DNA from: Megamerina dolium
Lineage: Eukaryota; Arthropoda; Insecta; Diptera; Megamerinidae
Direction: 5' to 3'
Assembly (NCBI GenBank): GCA_963854835.1
Contig: OY978525.1
Span: forward strand, 68,722,907 to 68,786,906
DNA: 64,000 nt
Both the position numbers and the translations under genes were made by a program. Positions 1 through 11,937 of the stretch are shown here, piece after piece. Every line of letters starts with the position of its first letter. The stretch's first letter is position 1. Below the pieces are notes generated by a model, which worked only from the letters and a program-made list of their open reading frames with translations, was not told the origin of the DNA and ran no database searches.

Positions 1-1486
1 CTGTGCTTCTAATTCCGCTCTAACAGCTCCTGATTTCCCCTTTTCATCGACGAACCCTATTCACAGTCTACGACGGCAGTAATTTCCTGACAATGACCAA
101 TCTCCATTCCTTTCTTCACGACTGTAGATGTATTAGTTGGATTTAGTATTCGCACCGGTACCATTCGATTTTCTTTAGGTTCCACTAACCAGTATGATGT
201 TTTTCTTTGTTACATCTTTATCTGCTTTCACTACCCACAACTTGCCTGTCCCATCATCCACATTCATCTGTGCCCAAATCACCGTTTTCGATTTTGCTGG
301 AACCTCTTCCCGTTGACATGCCAGTATTCGTTTGATGTTTCCACTGCGGTTGTAACCGATCTTCAATAGTAACTCAACATTTGCATAGCGTAGTATCCGT
401 TGATTTAAATCTAACGTAAATCCATTATCAATCATAAAATCAACACCAATTATTACATCATCGTTGATGTCGGGCACAATAAATTCATGTTCCCACATAT
501 ATTTTCCAATAGATACTCGTTTTTTTATCTTACCCAGAATTTGTGCATCCTCACTCGTTGCAGTACGCAATTTTATTCCCATTTCAGGGTTAACACGAAC
601 TCCATATTGTCCAGTTTTCCATCGATAGTAAGGCTACTTGGCAGATGTTGTAGTTCGTCGATGAATGCCTCTATTTTTCGATGAATTCTTCCGAATTACC
701 GGAGAACGCAAGGCTCTCATTACTACGTTGCACATGCGATCTTAATTCCACTTGATGTCATTGGCTATTATATTCGTTTCCATATTTGCGCTGGAGTATG
801 TTCATCAGTGATTGATGGCTACCATGATCTTTCTGTGGAACCATCTGCAAGACTTCTGACGCATTACTCTTTAATGCCACTATTAAAGCAGCGGTCTTGT
901 CACTATCGTCCGATAGATTCTTCGAAGCTGTTGTTTCGAACTGAATTTTATTTTTGATTCTTATTTTATTAAGTTCGCGCTCTAATTTCTCAAGCTTTTC
1001 TTCCAATACATCATTTTGTTTGTCTACATGTTTCTTCAACTTATCATCCAAATCATCCACATTTTCTTTCAGCTCTGTGACTTTGTCATTAATAGCTACG
1101 ATGGCAGGACATGGTCTTGACGAACCGAATGTTCTTCAAGCCTGTAGACAATTGTTGTATGGAATTCCCTGTTGTACGCAATTCAGGGCGAGATACATTT
1201 TCTTGTACCTTCGAATTAATTCCTTGCAGTTGCCGCTGCTGTTGTTGCATAGTGGAATTCATAAATTCCATGAATTGACAACTCGAACCTATCATCATTT
1301 GTTCTTCAGCGTGCATAACTGCATGTATCTCGGTTTCCTCAAAGAGCTCAAGTTCTTCTATATTAGAAGAACCATGGCTTGCCTTAGCCTCACCAGCAGT
1401 TCCGCTTTTGCACCTGATGACGATAGATTCATCTCTACCAACAGCTTTTTTAGCTGGTCCACTTATAGATGGTATATTTTCACCAT
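1..1486 (-). pseudogene. Ty3/gypsy gag-protease fragment (SAP-type Gag)
   Basis: Read on the minus strand from an ATG at 1486-1484. The N-terminus resembles a SAP-like helix pair (VDQLKK-type start, then a KAELLVR-type stretch), followed by a Gln-rich section. A coiled-coil part with KLKKHVD and KLEKLERELNK runs from about 1060 to 950, then Gag core down to about 758. A retroviral-type aspartic protease part follows at 582-175 (motif IIGVDFMIDNGF). The same proteins occur at 27063-28745 and 41726-43130. Here the CCHC zinc knuckles seen in those copies are missing, so Gag core runs almost directly into protease, and several stops and frame changes break it. It continues past the left edge. It sits just inside a primer-binding site and LTR, so this is the 5' end of the element. 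A decayed Ty3/gypsy copy is near certain; the exact subfamily is not known. Confidence 0.85.
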
Positions 1487-1493
1487 CTTAAAG

Positions 1494-1513
1494 GAATCCC
1501 ACTTCTGACACCA
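1494..1513 (-). other. Ty3 primer-binding site, tRNA-Leu type
   Basis: On the minus strand this reads TGGTGTCAGAAGTGGGATTC, the complement of the 3' end of a tRNA-Leu-type sequence including CCA. It lies two bases inside the LTR edge, as expected for priming of reverse transcription. The same site is at 27036-27055. The tRNA identity comes from remembered tRNA-Leu 3' ends, not from a search. Confidence 0.8.
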
Positions 1514-1515
1514 AT

Positions 1516-1621
1516 TGTTACATTTTTATTTTGTAAGCTTTTAATTGTACTTGAATCAAACCTGTTGGATCACTGGATTCTATCAATAATAATTGAAACA
1601 CTTATTTTGTACTAACTATGT
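1516..1621 (-). repeat. Ty3 5' LTR, first part (split by BEL insertion)
   Basis: Begins TGTTAC on the + strand and matches, with divergence, the start of the LTR at 40859-41296 (shared blocks: the poly-T start, CACTGGATTCT, CAATAATAA, ACACTTATTTT). The match stops where the BEL LTR begins at 1622 and appears to resume at about 14666. Confidence 0.75.
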
Positions 1622-2205
1622 TGTTTAATGCTTAAATATATTATATTATATTATATTGCATATTTGTAACCTTGACAGCATATGACCACGAGTAAACTCC
1701 ATATACAGTTTATAAAATTATAAATACAGTGTCATTATTATATGACCGCTAATGAATTAAAAAACAACAGCGTTTGCTGTTGTTACGTATAATGGTCAAT
1801 ATGCTTTGCCTAAATATGCTGTCAATGCATTAATTGTATTTTGTTATATTTTAAATCAATTACATGTATATGCAATATTCAAGGCAAATTATGTAAAATG
1901 CCTATTAAACACATATTTGCATTAATTGTAATTTTTTATATTTTAAATCAATTATATGTATGCAATGTTTTGTAATATATAGAGAAATCGACTACAGGTC
2001 GATGTTCAATTGATCACGAATAATTAGTTTGTCTAGTTGTTTTAATCACACACGTAATCCAGGTTCAAGTGCCTGTGTTTGCATTCGCTTTTTTTTGTTG
2101 CCATAAGTAATCCAGGTTCAAGTGCCTGTGTTTACTTTTTGGCATAGTTACGAAGTCTAGAGCATTCCAGGCGAATCTCTTGTGTTTGCATAGCTAGACG
2201 TAACA
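1622..2205 (+). repeat. BEL element 5' LTR
   Basis: Starts TGTTTAATGC and ends GTAACA just before the primer-binding site. It matches 14035-14665 closely over most of its length. It holds a hairpin (ACAACAGC-GTTT-GCTGTTGT, near 1766-1787) and direct copies of CCAGGTTCAAGTGCCTGTGT (near 2057 and 2109) plus a degenerate third copy near 2166. Confidence 0.85.
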
Positions 2206-2208
2206 TTT

Positions 2209-2227
2209 TGGTGACCCCGACGTGATT
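2209..2227 (+). other. BEL primer-binding site, tRNA-Trp type
   Basis: TGGTGACCCCGACGTGATT is the complement of the 3' end of an animal tRNA-Trp including CCA. It lies three bases after the LTR. The identification is from known tRNA-Trp 3' ends, with no search run. Confidence 0.75.
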
Positions 2228-2363
2228 AAAACAACTAGAAAACAAGATCATAAGAATCCAGCAACAAAAGCTAACTAAAAGCTAATTATCAAAGTCTGGA
2301 ATCGGATCTAGCACAAGGCTAGTACCAACAGGCATCAACAAAAACTAATTAAAAGCTAATTAT
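2228..2363 (+). repeat. BEL leader, first part, with ~80-bp tandem repeat
   Basis: Non-coding leader between primer site and gag. The block from GCTAATTATC at about 2283 (shared strings GTCTGGAATCGG, AGCACAAGGCTAG, ACCAACAGGCAT) recurs at 7851-7907 on the far side of the LINE. The uninterrupted leader therefore carried two tandem copies, and the LINE sits between them. Confidence 0.7.
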
Positions 2364-2454
2364 AGGTTAGGTTAGGTTATGCGGCCGCCCCACAAAGAGG
2401 GGGCGCACTTAGGCCAAATAATTGGCCCATTGTGTCACCATGCATCGTTGATGC

Positions 2455-5400
2455 CTACCATCCTATCTCCTCTGATAAGCGGAACCATTGGGATTTCCTA
2501 ATGAATAGAGCAATGTCCCTGACATCCATGGGTGCAAGCTCAGTGGTATCTGTAAAAAAGGCACTCCCTAGTAGAGTGTGCCTTCTGCGTGCCAAGGCGG
2601 GGCATCTACAGAGAAAGTGGTGAACACTTTCCTCCTCTTCCTCCTCCTGGTAGATGCGACAGAAATCGTTGGCCGGTAAGCCGAGCCTTGCAGCATGCCT
2701 ACCCACAAGCCAGTGGCCCGTGAGTACGGCGACTACATTACTTATGGTTTTCCTGCCCATTGACAACAGTGAATGGGTTCGTTTATTGTCAAAGGTTGGA
2801 TTTTTCTAGTGGTAGCACAAGAGCTCTCATCCCGCCATCTTCTGTTGGCAATGGTGAGATAATGTTGTGTGATAAGAAACTTGCATGTTGCAAGCGGAAT
2901 TCCGGCTTGATGAGATGGATAGATCTCTGGCAACTTAGTGCCCGATCTCGCCAATTCATCTGCCTCACAGTTCCCTGGAATGTCCCTATGCCCCGGTACC
3001 CATACAATGTGAACATTGTAGTGCTCCGCTAGCTCGTTAAGAGCTGTGCGGCATTTAAGGGCAAGTGCCGATTTGGCGAACGCTCCTGCGAGAGATTTGA
3101 CTGTCCGTGTAGATAAAAACATCTTTGAAGGATATTATATTACAGCTAAGCCACGTTGCCGCCTAATTTATAGCCATTATCTCGGCTTGAAAAACACTGC
3201 AAAAGTCGAGTAATCGGAACTTGAGCTTAACGCCTAAGGAATCAGAAAAGACGCCACCTCCTACCCTGCCCTCCAATTTGGAGCCATCTGTGTACAATTG
3301 TGCCGATTGAACTCCAGTTTCGTTGACAATACCCCTATTCCATTCTTCCCTTGAGGGTATATAGGTTGAGAAACTATTGTCAAAGCATGGTATGGGGATG
3401 GTATAGTCGATGGCGTTCGGAATCGTAGTGCACTCCTCCAGGATCCTTGAATGTCCGTATCCTGGTTGAGCCCAGCGTGAGGCTATGTTTAGCCTCATTG
3501 CTGATATAAGAGCTATCTGCCTGCCAAATAAATCTACGGGGAGTAGATGCAGTAGCGAGTAGAGCGCTTTTGACTGGGTGGTCCTTAGAGCGCCTGTTGT
3601 CAACACCGCAGACGTCCTTTGAACCTTATCTATTTGTCGTCTGTGTACCTCCTTATTTAAGGATTCCCACCAGACTATCACACCGTAAAAAGAATTGGTC
3701 TCACGACCGCAGAGTACAGCCATGATACGATTGTAGGACACATCCCCCATCTTTTACCTGTGGCTTTCTTACAGGAATAGAGTGCTGCAGTTGCTTTACG
3801 AACCCTTTCCATCGTGTTTGGTTTCCAACTTAGTTTCCTATCTAAAGTTATACCCAAGTATTTCGCCTGTCAGTTATCTTTAGACTAGTTCTCCCAATTC
3901 TACGTAAGGTAAAAATAGGTATTTTATGCTTTCTAGTAAAGAGGACTAGCTCAGTTTTGGCAGGGTTGATGGCCAGACCAGAGTTTGAAGCCCATTTGGA
4001 CAGGATTGATAAGGCATAGTTCATCACTTCGGTGAGTGTATTTAAATATTTCCCCGATGCCACAAGTGCCACGTCATCTGCATAAGCCACCGCTTTGCAT
4101 CCCGTGGACTGTAAAGATATGAGAACTTCCCCCCCTTTAGGGGTGCCCTTAATCGCAAATCTGCTAATGCATGAGGTACCCAATTTTGAGTTTATCACTC
4201 TTTGCTTTAGCAACAGACTAATGAATCTAATAATAGGTTCATCTACCTTAAGCATAGCAAGAGAGTTTTCGACTGCTTCTGGGTTTATGTTATTGAAGGC
4301 CCCTTCAATATCTAGAAAGGTGATCAAGCTATATTCTTTGCAGTGCAAAGATGTTTCGATCTTCTGCACAAGTGAGTGAAGGGCTGTCTCAACGGACTCG
4401 CCTTTGTTATATGCGTGTTGCAATGAAGAGATATACTTAGTATCTATAGAGCCTCTTAAGTACACATCAAGTAGTCTTTCAAGGGTTTTTAAAAAGAAGG
4501 ATGATAGACTTATAGGTCTGAAATCACTTGGCTTTGAGTGGGACGTTTTTCCGCCTTTAGGGATAAACACCACGTTAACTTATAGCCATGTCCTGGGGAC
4601 ATAGCATAGCCTTAGGCATGCAGAGAAGATTACCTTCAACCAAGGTGTTAGAAGGTCAGCACACTTCTGCATGTCCTCGGGTATAATACCATCAGGTCCT
4701 GGTGACTTGAATGTTTTAAAATTATTAATCGCCCAATTAATCTTTGTTTTACTGATTATTTTGTGCGGGACGTCGTAGATGATTCTACTAGGATTAACAT
4801 TGGGAGTTTGGCCAGGGCTGTCCTCCAAACAGCCTGGAAAGTGGGTATCAATTAGTACCCGAAGAGTTTCCAGACTTGAAGTGGTCCAATCACCATCCCC
4901 CTTCATAATGAAGCTGGGTTTAACTGGATTTGTTGCGAGAATCTTTCGTAGGTGGCTTGCCTCTGAAATTTCTTCTATGTTGCTGCAAAAGTCATTCCAT
5001 GATGATCTTTTTGCTCTCCTAATCGCCTTTTTAAACACTCGTAGGCTCTCCTTATAGGGTTGCCATTGATGAGTGATTTTGGTTCGGTTGAATTGCTGTC
5101 GACACTCCTTCCTTAGAGTGATGATCTCTACAGACCATCACGGAGGTCTCTTCTTTTTTGCAGTCCTTCTGATTGGACGGGACGCTACAGTAGCTTTCCT
5201 GCAAGCTTCTGTAACTTGATCAACAGCGGCCTCAAGCTGCTCCTCATTTTGCAGGCTTGAGGGCGCCTGAGTGAGGGATTTATTCAGGGTGGCCCTATAC
5301 TTGTCCCAATTTGTGCGTTTCCTATTTAGAAATGGTGTCTGCTTTTGTGGCCTTATATCAAGGCGGAAGCTAATATACCTATGATCGGAGAAAGAGTGTT

Positions 5401-6014
5401 ATTTGTCAACCCTCCATTCCCTAACTAGACAGTCCGAAGAGTCATTCGTAAGGGTTATATCTAAAACCTCCTCCCTGTTGCAGGTAATAATGGTCGGTTC
5501 TGTACTCATATTTGCGAGAGTCAAGTTAGAACTAATAATATATTCAAAAAGTGACACCTCGTTCGTTGTTATCTGAGCTGCCCCAGATATAATGGTGTGC
5601 GTTGACATCGGCTCCCATCACCAGATTAGCCTCGCATTTTTCCCTCTCCCGAACTGCCTTCCTTATTATAGGGTGAGGTGGGGGCTCAGTGTGATCGTGA
5701 GCCATGTACGCCGACATCAGCCAATATATATGGGATTGATGATCTAGCGCAATGGTCACAGTATCCTTGTCGCTGTAATCAGAGAGTAGGAATGCTTTGT
5801 AGCATTTCTTCACTAAAATACATGATCGAGGCTTACCTGCGTTTTGAGCATAGTAGAGTCCATAATTTGCTGAGCTTAGTCCGCGCACCTTATCATCCAG
5901 GACCCACGGTTCCTGAATTAGAAAAATATCCTCCGCTTTAATGCTTAACCCGAGGACGAGAGCAGCGGAAGCTGCTTTAGAGTGGTGCAAATTAATCTGG
6001 ACCACCCTAAGCAT
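2455..6014 (-). pseudogene. LINE ORF2 remnant: endonuclease, RT, RNase H
   Basis: Apurinic-type endonuclease at 6014-5544 (NLHHSKAASAAL, IQEPWVL, NAHHYIWGSSDNNERG). RT lies at 5038-3848 with KSPGPDGIIPEDM, DFRPISLSSFFLKTLERL, FLDIEGAFNNI and the catalytic YADDVALV. RNase H is at 3750-2742 (LYTDGSKLEG, then WVPGHRDIPGNCEADELA), and a Cys/His motif at 2766-2455 (CRIYQ... HHFLCRCPAL). The domain order is that of LINEs carrying RNase H, such as the R1/LOA/I groups. Breaks lie near 5540, 5040-5400, 4575, 3750-3850, 3120-3165 and 2745, so no single reading frame survives. It would copy the element RNA into a nicked chromosomal target if intact. Confidence 0.85.
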
Positions 6015-7173
6015 CTTCCTTTGCAGAGTTTAATATAGACGCCTCGGTCGCCGTTGTATCGGTGTCCTCGACGTCACAGCTTAATAGTTCGTCCTCATCC
6101 GCTGTGCTAACTTCAACATCTTGGAAGGGGTCGCCCACCGTCTCAGACGTTGACAGCGTATCGCTGTCCCCGTCACATGACATGTACTCAACCGGGGCCG
6201 AACTTACCTTCGTATCCCCTGGTTTTGGATCTACTTTTCCTGCGTCTATTTCATAGACTTTCAGGGTGATTTGGGAGAAGCCATAGCTTATCACCCCCTT
6301 CTGTTTAGCTAGAGGTACCAAGGATTGCTCATTTAAGATCACAACGACCTGTCTTGTGTTATCCTTGGCCTCTCTCACTTTCACATCCCTCCAATCATCT
6401 GTGGGAAGGGATGGATTTGCGAGCCGCATATGATCCAAGATTTCCTTAGGATCTGACGGCTCTGCTGGAATCCAGTCGCGTGACCTGGGTTTATTGGGGA
6501 TTTGGTCCCTAGGAACGGCCTCAAGCCGAGCGTTGGGCCAAATCTCCCCAACATTCGCGATGGCCTCTCTGAAGAGATCTGCTGATCGCTGGTCCGCGCA
6601 GGACATCAGTTTGATGCGTCCTTGATGCCATCCGGCATCTCTGCAGCAAATGACCGGGCCAGGGTTCCTCGCCAGGATATCCCTGTATATCCTATGGAGA
6701 GTAATTTCCACTAGGCGCCATTGCCCGTGGTCCTTTGCCACGTCACTGAAGGAACGCGCTTGGATGTTGAATGTGGCCGAGGCCGAAGTTTTCGCCTTTT
6801 TTGGGTAAGACAGCTGCTCTTCTTGCGAGCGTTGCCGTTTGGACGCAAGCCCAGAAGAACGTGCATTTTCGCGTTCAGCGATTATGCCTTTTGCCCACTC
6901 CAGAGATTCTTTTTCTCTCTCTGAGAGTTCTGTTACCGGGACGCCACCGAGCTTTTCAGTAATTCTGAAAGCGGCTCTTCTTTCCCGATATGTCCGGACA
7001 GACCCGCTAATTGGTTTAGCGGGAACTGTCACATTAGAGGCTGAAGTAGCTGAAGTTGATGGAGCTAAGTCCAAAGGGGATGTGGCTGCTGAAGCAGGAG
7101 TCGCAGCCTTTGATAGTGTTCTAGTAGCAGCGGGTCTTGATATGGTGGTCACAGACCCTTTGCTAACTTGCAC
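6007..7173 (-). pseudogene. LINE ORF1, DUF4780-like RNA-binding protein (388 codons)
   Basis: The longest intact piece of ORF1. Its N-terminal part is Ala/Ser/Thr-rich. From about residue 165 it resembles the DUF4780 family found in ORF1 of R1/LOA-like LINEs, with CADQRSADLFREAI, NARLEAVP and a late Val-rich strand. An acidic Ser/Asp tail follows. The stop codon overlaps the ORF2 start region (6007-6014), the usual tight ORF1/ORF2 coupling. Reading frames up to 7501 suggest the true N-terminus was longer and is broken near 7266. It probably coated the element RNA, a role inferred from the family. Confidence 0.75.
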
Positions 7174-8103
7174 TGATTTCCTCGATTCCAGTGGTTTGGT
7201 GGCCAGAACTGGTATGCTCCTGCATACAGGTGCTTTAGGGACAGCAGAGGAGCCTGACTTTAGTATCTTATCCTCTACGCTTCCCGAAGAAGTTACAATT
7301 TTGGGACGAGTCCCTGTGGTGTCCGATTTGGACGTGGGCCTGCCCTACAGGGGAGAGGCCTTTTGGGGTTTTCGGAATTGTCCGAGGCAATTTTTGTATG
7401 TTTTTCCATATTTTCATATACGACCGCTTACCCGACGTATCAGGCATTGCGGTATAATCTTTTAGGAGGGAAAGTCCGCAGTTACTCCCTGAGGCGGACA
7501 AGTATCAGAGAGGCTCCGTTAAAATACAGCCAGCAAAGTCCCCCGGCTGCAAACTAACCAGTGGGCACGGAAACGCCTAACACCCTGGATTGGGGGAAGG
7601 ATTTTATCGACTCCCAGGTCTAGATCCGTAGTGTTCTGTTGATTAGCAGGGTCACCTCAAGCAGGATGTGACAGAGTCACGCACTAGCGGTCTTGGTCAG
7701 ATAGAGGCTAGCGCCGTTTACAAAGCTACGGCTGTATTGCGCATGTTCTGACCCTGCAAAGAAAGTGCAGGTCTGCGAATACACAGGCGCGCGAATATGC
7801 CTGATCCCAAGCACACCCGCACATCCACATACCCGCACACCTGCACCCTTGCTAATTATCACAAGTCTGGAATCGGAACTAGCACAAGGCTAGCACCAAC
7901 AGGCATTCAACACATTCATCGACCGGTAACCAGCAGACGACATCAAGGTCATCGTCAGCCGGTAATCAACAGAAGCCCCAAGGCACATTTTTGCTACAAT
8001 CCAATAGGTGACACACATCTACTGGATATCCAGAAATAAGGGTAACAGCAACCCTTAACCTCCAACTACCAATACTAACACAAGTGAGCGATACATCTCA
8101 AAA

Positions 8104-9370
8104 ATGGCAACTTCCAAAAAGGATTCGGATGTGACGTCATTTAACCGCTTGACAGAATGTCAGCGCACAACTGGCGAATTAATAGAGAGCATCATCCGCA
8201 ACGTCAAAAAGGACTCAGATTCCAGGAAATCCATTGAATATTATGAGGAACGGCTCAGAAGATTAGACAAGGCATGGTCGGAATTCGAAACCACTGATAA
8301 CAGTATACGGTGTCTCGAGAACATTCCAATGGACCACATATACTTCACCGAGGGATATTACGAAAAAATTTCGGAACTCACAATTAAGTACCGAGAAATA
8401 TTTGAATCAGCCATATTGGAAACTTCAAATAAGCCAGCAGCTGAAAAGCCCACTGTGTCAATCAGGATAACTGTTGCACATAACAGCGACACAACAACAC
8501 CTCTACCTTCAACAATTCCTTCGATTAGAAGACAAATGGTAATGATGCAATCTCTCAAACGTTTGCTCATTCAAGATCCGACTGGTGGAAATATCAAGCT
8601 AAAGGAAACACTTTGGGGGCAGATTCAATATCTGCACTTCTCAATATGGGAATCGGTTCAAGATCCTTTGAAGGATGGGTACGACATGGACTCATACAAG
8701 AATCTTGAAGACATGGTCATCAACAATTTTGCTCTGACGTCCAATAATGTACCACAAAACATCGGATCTGCTCAGAATAGCAATCTCCCATTGCTATTCC
8801 AAAATTCAATGGAGACTACTTAAAGTGGCGAACATTTTTTGATTTGTTCTCACAATTAGTAGACAATCAACAACTTCCTGCTATACAGAAGATTTGGTAT
8901 CTCAAATCTAATGTAGGAGGGGAAGCTGAAAAATTGATCAGCCATCTTTCAGCCACAGGTGAAAATTACACTACTGCTTGGAACTTGTTGCAAGAAAGAT
9001 ACAACAACCAACGGATTCTAGTAGCTTCATTAATACAACAGCTACTAGACCAACCAGGTGCTTCTTCATCAGCTGCAAGTATTAAACAGCTACATGACAC
9101 AACAAAGGAATGCTTACACGCATTAAACAATATTGGGATCGACACAACTTCTTGGGATCCCATGCTGCTACATGCCATGCTCCTCGAAGCTTAATTCCAA
9201 TCAATGGAAGCTATCGGGCACAAGGAAAAAACACAAAGAGATTTTACTACAGCTGCAACTACGCAGAAGATCAACAATGCATGCAAATTATGCAGCATCA
9301 GCTCCCATCCGCTATATTTCTGCAAGAAATTTCTGCAATTATCCACATCACTTGTTGCACTAAGTGCAAC
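8104..9370 (+). pseudogene. BEL/Pao gag
   Basis: Starts at an ATG (8104) after the leader. The first 239 codons cover the helical N-terminal half. The next part, from 8844, is the DUF1759-like core (IQKIWYLKSNVGGEAEKLI, AWNLLQERYNN) and leads to a zinc-knuckle region with CKLCSISSHPLYFCKKF. A frameshift lies near 8795-8800, an in-frame TAA at 9192-9194, and another frame change near 9350, after which a second knuckle-like CTKCNKKHNSLVH appears in a different frame. Gag would package the element RNA; this copy cannot make a full protein. Confidence 0.85.
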
Positions 9371-9374
9371 AAGA

Positions 9375-9637
9375 AGCACAATTCATTAGTGCACTTAGAC
9401 AGCAGAGTCGACGCTCCAAAATCAAACCATTCAACGGCACCCAACACAGCGTTAAGAATATCTGAATCGAAAATAGCAGTAACATCAGCATCGGCCAACA
9501 CCGTGCCAGCAGACAAAGGATACATTTTATTAGCAACAGCAAAGATAATAGTTACGGCAGCTAACGGAAGATCAGGTGAATTCAGAGCAATACTAGACTC
9601 CGGCTCACAAATAAATATTGTCTCAGAACGCTCCTGA
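9375..9637 (+). pseudogene. BEL/Pao protease fragment
   Basis: Carries the BEL-type aspartic protease active-site block LDSGSQINIVSE near 9590-9632, preceded by a Ser/Ala/Thr-rich linker. The rest of the protease is missing: within a few codons the sequence changes frame and becomes the N-terminal part of RT. That indicates an internal deletion of about one domain. Confidence 0.75.
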
Positions 9638-10022
9638 ACAAATCATCCTCTCTACTGATCTCTCAGTCCTGCAAAATACAAAACTTGGTCGGATCCTAAG
9701 TGGAAAGATTGGAAACAACTCCGAATCATCAGAGACACTGACTTGTGCTGTTTTTGGGAATCAAGCAAATATCAGTGATACTGATATCGCACTGGATGAG
9801 GTAGTAGAACGACTATGGAGAATGGATGAAGTAGAACCAAAGAAAAAGGGAGTATCACCAGCTCAGAACGCTCGCACCAATGACGAAGATCGTTTTGTCG
9901 TCAAACTACCATTCCTGGAAGACACATCAGCTTTGGGATCATCACGAGAATTAGCCTACAACAGATTTTTAAGTCTGGAACGGCGGCTATTCAAAAATGA
10001 CACAGTGCGGAAGCAATATGTC
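9618..10022 (+). pseudogene. BEL/Pao reverse transcriptase, N-terminal part only
   Basis: Contains KLGRILSGKI, the start of the Pao-type RT region, then an acidic stretch with LDEVVERLWRMDEV and ending FLSLERRLFKND. The same blocks occur in the other BEL copy at 24200-24580. The frame ends at the junction with RTE LINE sequence at 10023, so the catalytic palm is absent. Confidence 0.8.
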
Positions 10023-11927
10023 GCCATATGTTAGGACAGGCATTATGAGAGACTTGTAGAGTGTCGTTTTCGTTCTTCGAGAGAGGGCTCGACTTCTCAA
10101 TTGCTTACTCAGCCCAAAGTAACACCTGTTAGCAAGATTTATCCTACGCATGATCTCCAAGCTGACGTCATTACTGCTGTTAATGTTGGTTCCAAGATAG
10201 ACAAAGTCCCTTACTACTTCAAAAGCGTAGTTGTCAACAGTGACGTGCTGTCCAAGACGCCGGGACTCTTTGTTTGTTGACACTAGATACTTCGTCTTGC
10301 CCTCGTTCACCGTAAGACCCTTCCGACGCGACTCTCTTTCCAACTCTGAGAATGCTGCACTGACTGCTCGCGTGATCATGCCGATTATGTCAATATCGTC
10401 GGCAACGCTAACAGCATGACACTTTTGTTGAAGATAGTGCCTTTATGTCGAAGATCAGCAGCTCGTATTATTTTCTCCATAATTAGATTGAAGAAGTCGC
10501 ACGATAACGAATCACCTTGTCTGAAACCCCGTTCGGTATTAAACGGTGCGGAGAGGTCCTTCCCAATTTTCACTGCACAACGGGAGTTATGCAGTGTCAT
10601 TCTACAAAGTCGAATGAGCTTTGCAGGAATACCGAACTCAGACATTGTTGCGTAGAGGTAATCCCTTACCGGACTGTCGAAAGCGGCTTTATAATCAACA
10701 AATAGGTGGTGTGTGTCGATCTGTTTTCTTGGGTCTTCTCCAGGATTTGGCGCAGTGTGAAAATCTGGTCGATGGTGGATTTACCAGGTCTGAAGCCACA
10801 CTGATATGGTCCAATCAGGTTGCTGAGCATAGGCTTCAACATTTCACACAGTACGCTCGATAGAACCTTGTATGCGATGCTCAGGAGACTTATTCCACGG
10901 TAGTTGGCGCAAATTGTGGGGTCTCCTTTTTTATGTACAGGACAGAGAACACTGAGCCTCCAATCATCAGGCATGCTTTCATCCGACCATATTCTGCTTA
11001 TGAGCTGGTGCATGCGGGCGAGCAGCTCATCGCCTCCGGTCTTAAACAACTCGGCAGGCAGGCCATCAGCACCTGCAGCTTTGTTGTTCTTCAGCCTTAA
11101 AATGGCCGTTTCAACTTCGTCATAGTCGGGTGGTGGAATATCAACACCATCATCTGTAATTGGGGCTATCGGGCAATCTCCTCCACTGTCGGTATTGTTC
11201 GTAGCATCGCCATTCAGTAACGTGGAGAAGTGTTCCCTCCATAGGCTCAGTACACTCTGGACATCCGTAACCAGATTCCCATTTCCATCACGACAAGAAG
11301 AGGCTCCGGGATTTAAACCTCCACTCAGGCGCTTGATCTTTTCAAAGAATTTTCGAGTCTCATTCTTGTCGGTACACATCTCTATCTCCTCACACTCGCG
11401 TCTTTCCAACTCCCTCTTCTTGCGCCTGAAAAGACGTCTCTCTGCACTCCTTTTCTCTCTATACCGCTCCTTAACAGCTCGCGTTGCGCCTGCACGCAGG
11501 GTTTTTCTGTAGGCGGCGTCTTTCTCTGCGGTAGCGTCGCGACACTCCTGATCATACCACTCATTCCTCAGAGGCCGGTAGTAACCGATTACCTTCTCGG
11601 CAGCAGTAGTCATGGAGTGGGATATATGTGTCCACCGTGCGCATGTATCATCAAGTGAGGGAGTGTTCTGCATAAGCAGATCCGATAGTCGAGTGGAAAA
11701 TGCATCTGCTGTCTCTGGTGATCGCAGCTTACTGACGTCGAGCTTTCTCTGTGTGGGACTTCTCTTGTTATTTGCGACACATAGGCGTGTGCGCACCTTA
11801 GCTGCAACAAGGTAGTGATTCGAGTCGATGTTGGCACCACGGATCGATTTCACGTCCATCACACTAGAAGCATGCCTTCCGTCAATCACCACATGATCAA
11901 TTTGGTTTCTTGTACGTTGATCTGTGC
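10023..11927 (-). mobile_element. RTE-type LINE fragment replacing BEL pol
   Basis: Nearly identical to 37480-39395 of the RTE copy at 37-40 kb. Contains the end of the endonuclease (RTRNQIDHVVIDGRH), the linker rich in Arg/Glu, and RT with GADGLPAELF, NYRGISLLSIAYK and QCGFRPGKSTIDQIF. Both ends are internal to the LINE: no 5' end, no 3' tail. It starts right after BEL RT codons and ends right before the BEL integrase tail, so it looks like a replacement or deletion junction and not a simple LINE insertion. Frame breaks lie near 10385 and 10650-10730. Near 11445 this copy keeps the CT pair that is missing at 38906-38913. Confidence 0.85.
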
Positions 11928-11937
11928 GAGTTGAATA

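Larger units (their letters stand above)
2364..7850 (-). mobile_element. R1/LOA-like LINE (non-LTR retrotransposon), near full length but decayed
   Basis: A minus-strand unit with ORF1 (DUF4780-like) and ORF2 (endonuclease, reverse transcriptase, RNase H, C-terminal Cys/His motif). It is flanked by GCTAATTAT at 2355-2363 and 7851-7859, which may be a target-site duplication or part of the older leader tandem repeat. The 3' end on the minus strand finishes in AACCTAACCTAACC. The right end (7560-7850) is a GC-rich 5' UTR without a clear reading frame. A second member of the group lies at 46268-52122. Confidence 0.8.

Noticed and set aside
954..1508. Plus-strand protein 954-1508
   Set aside because: It is the antisense shadow of the Ty3 gag; low complexity, no family features.
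6839..7465. Plus-strand protein 6839-7465
   Set aside because: Antisense to LINE ORF1 and its upstream part; no independent support.
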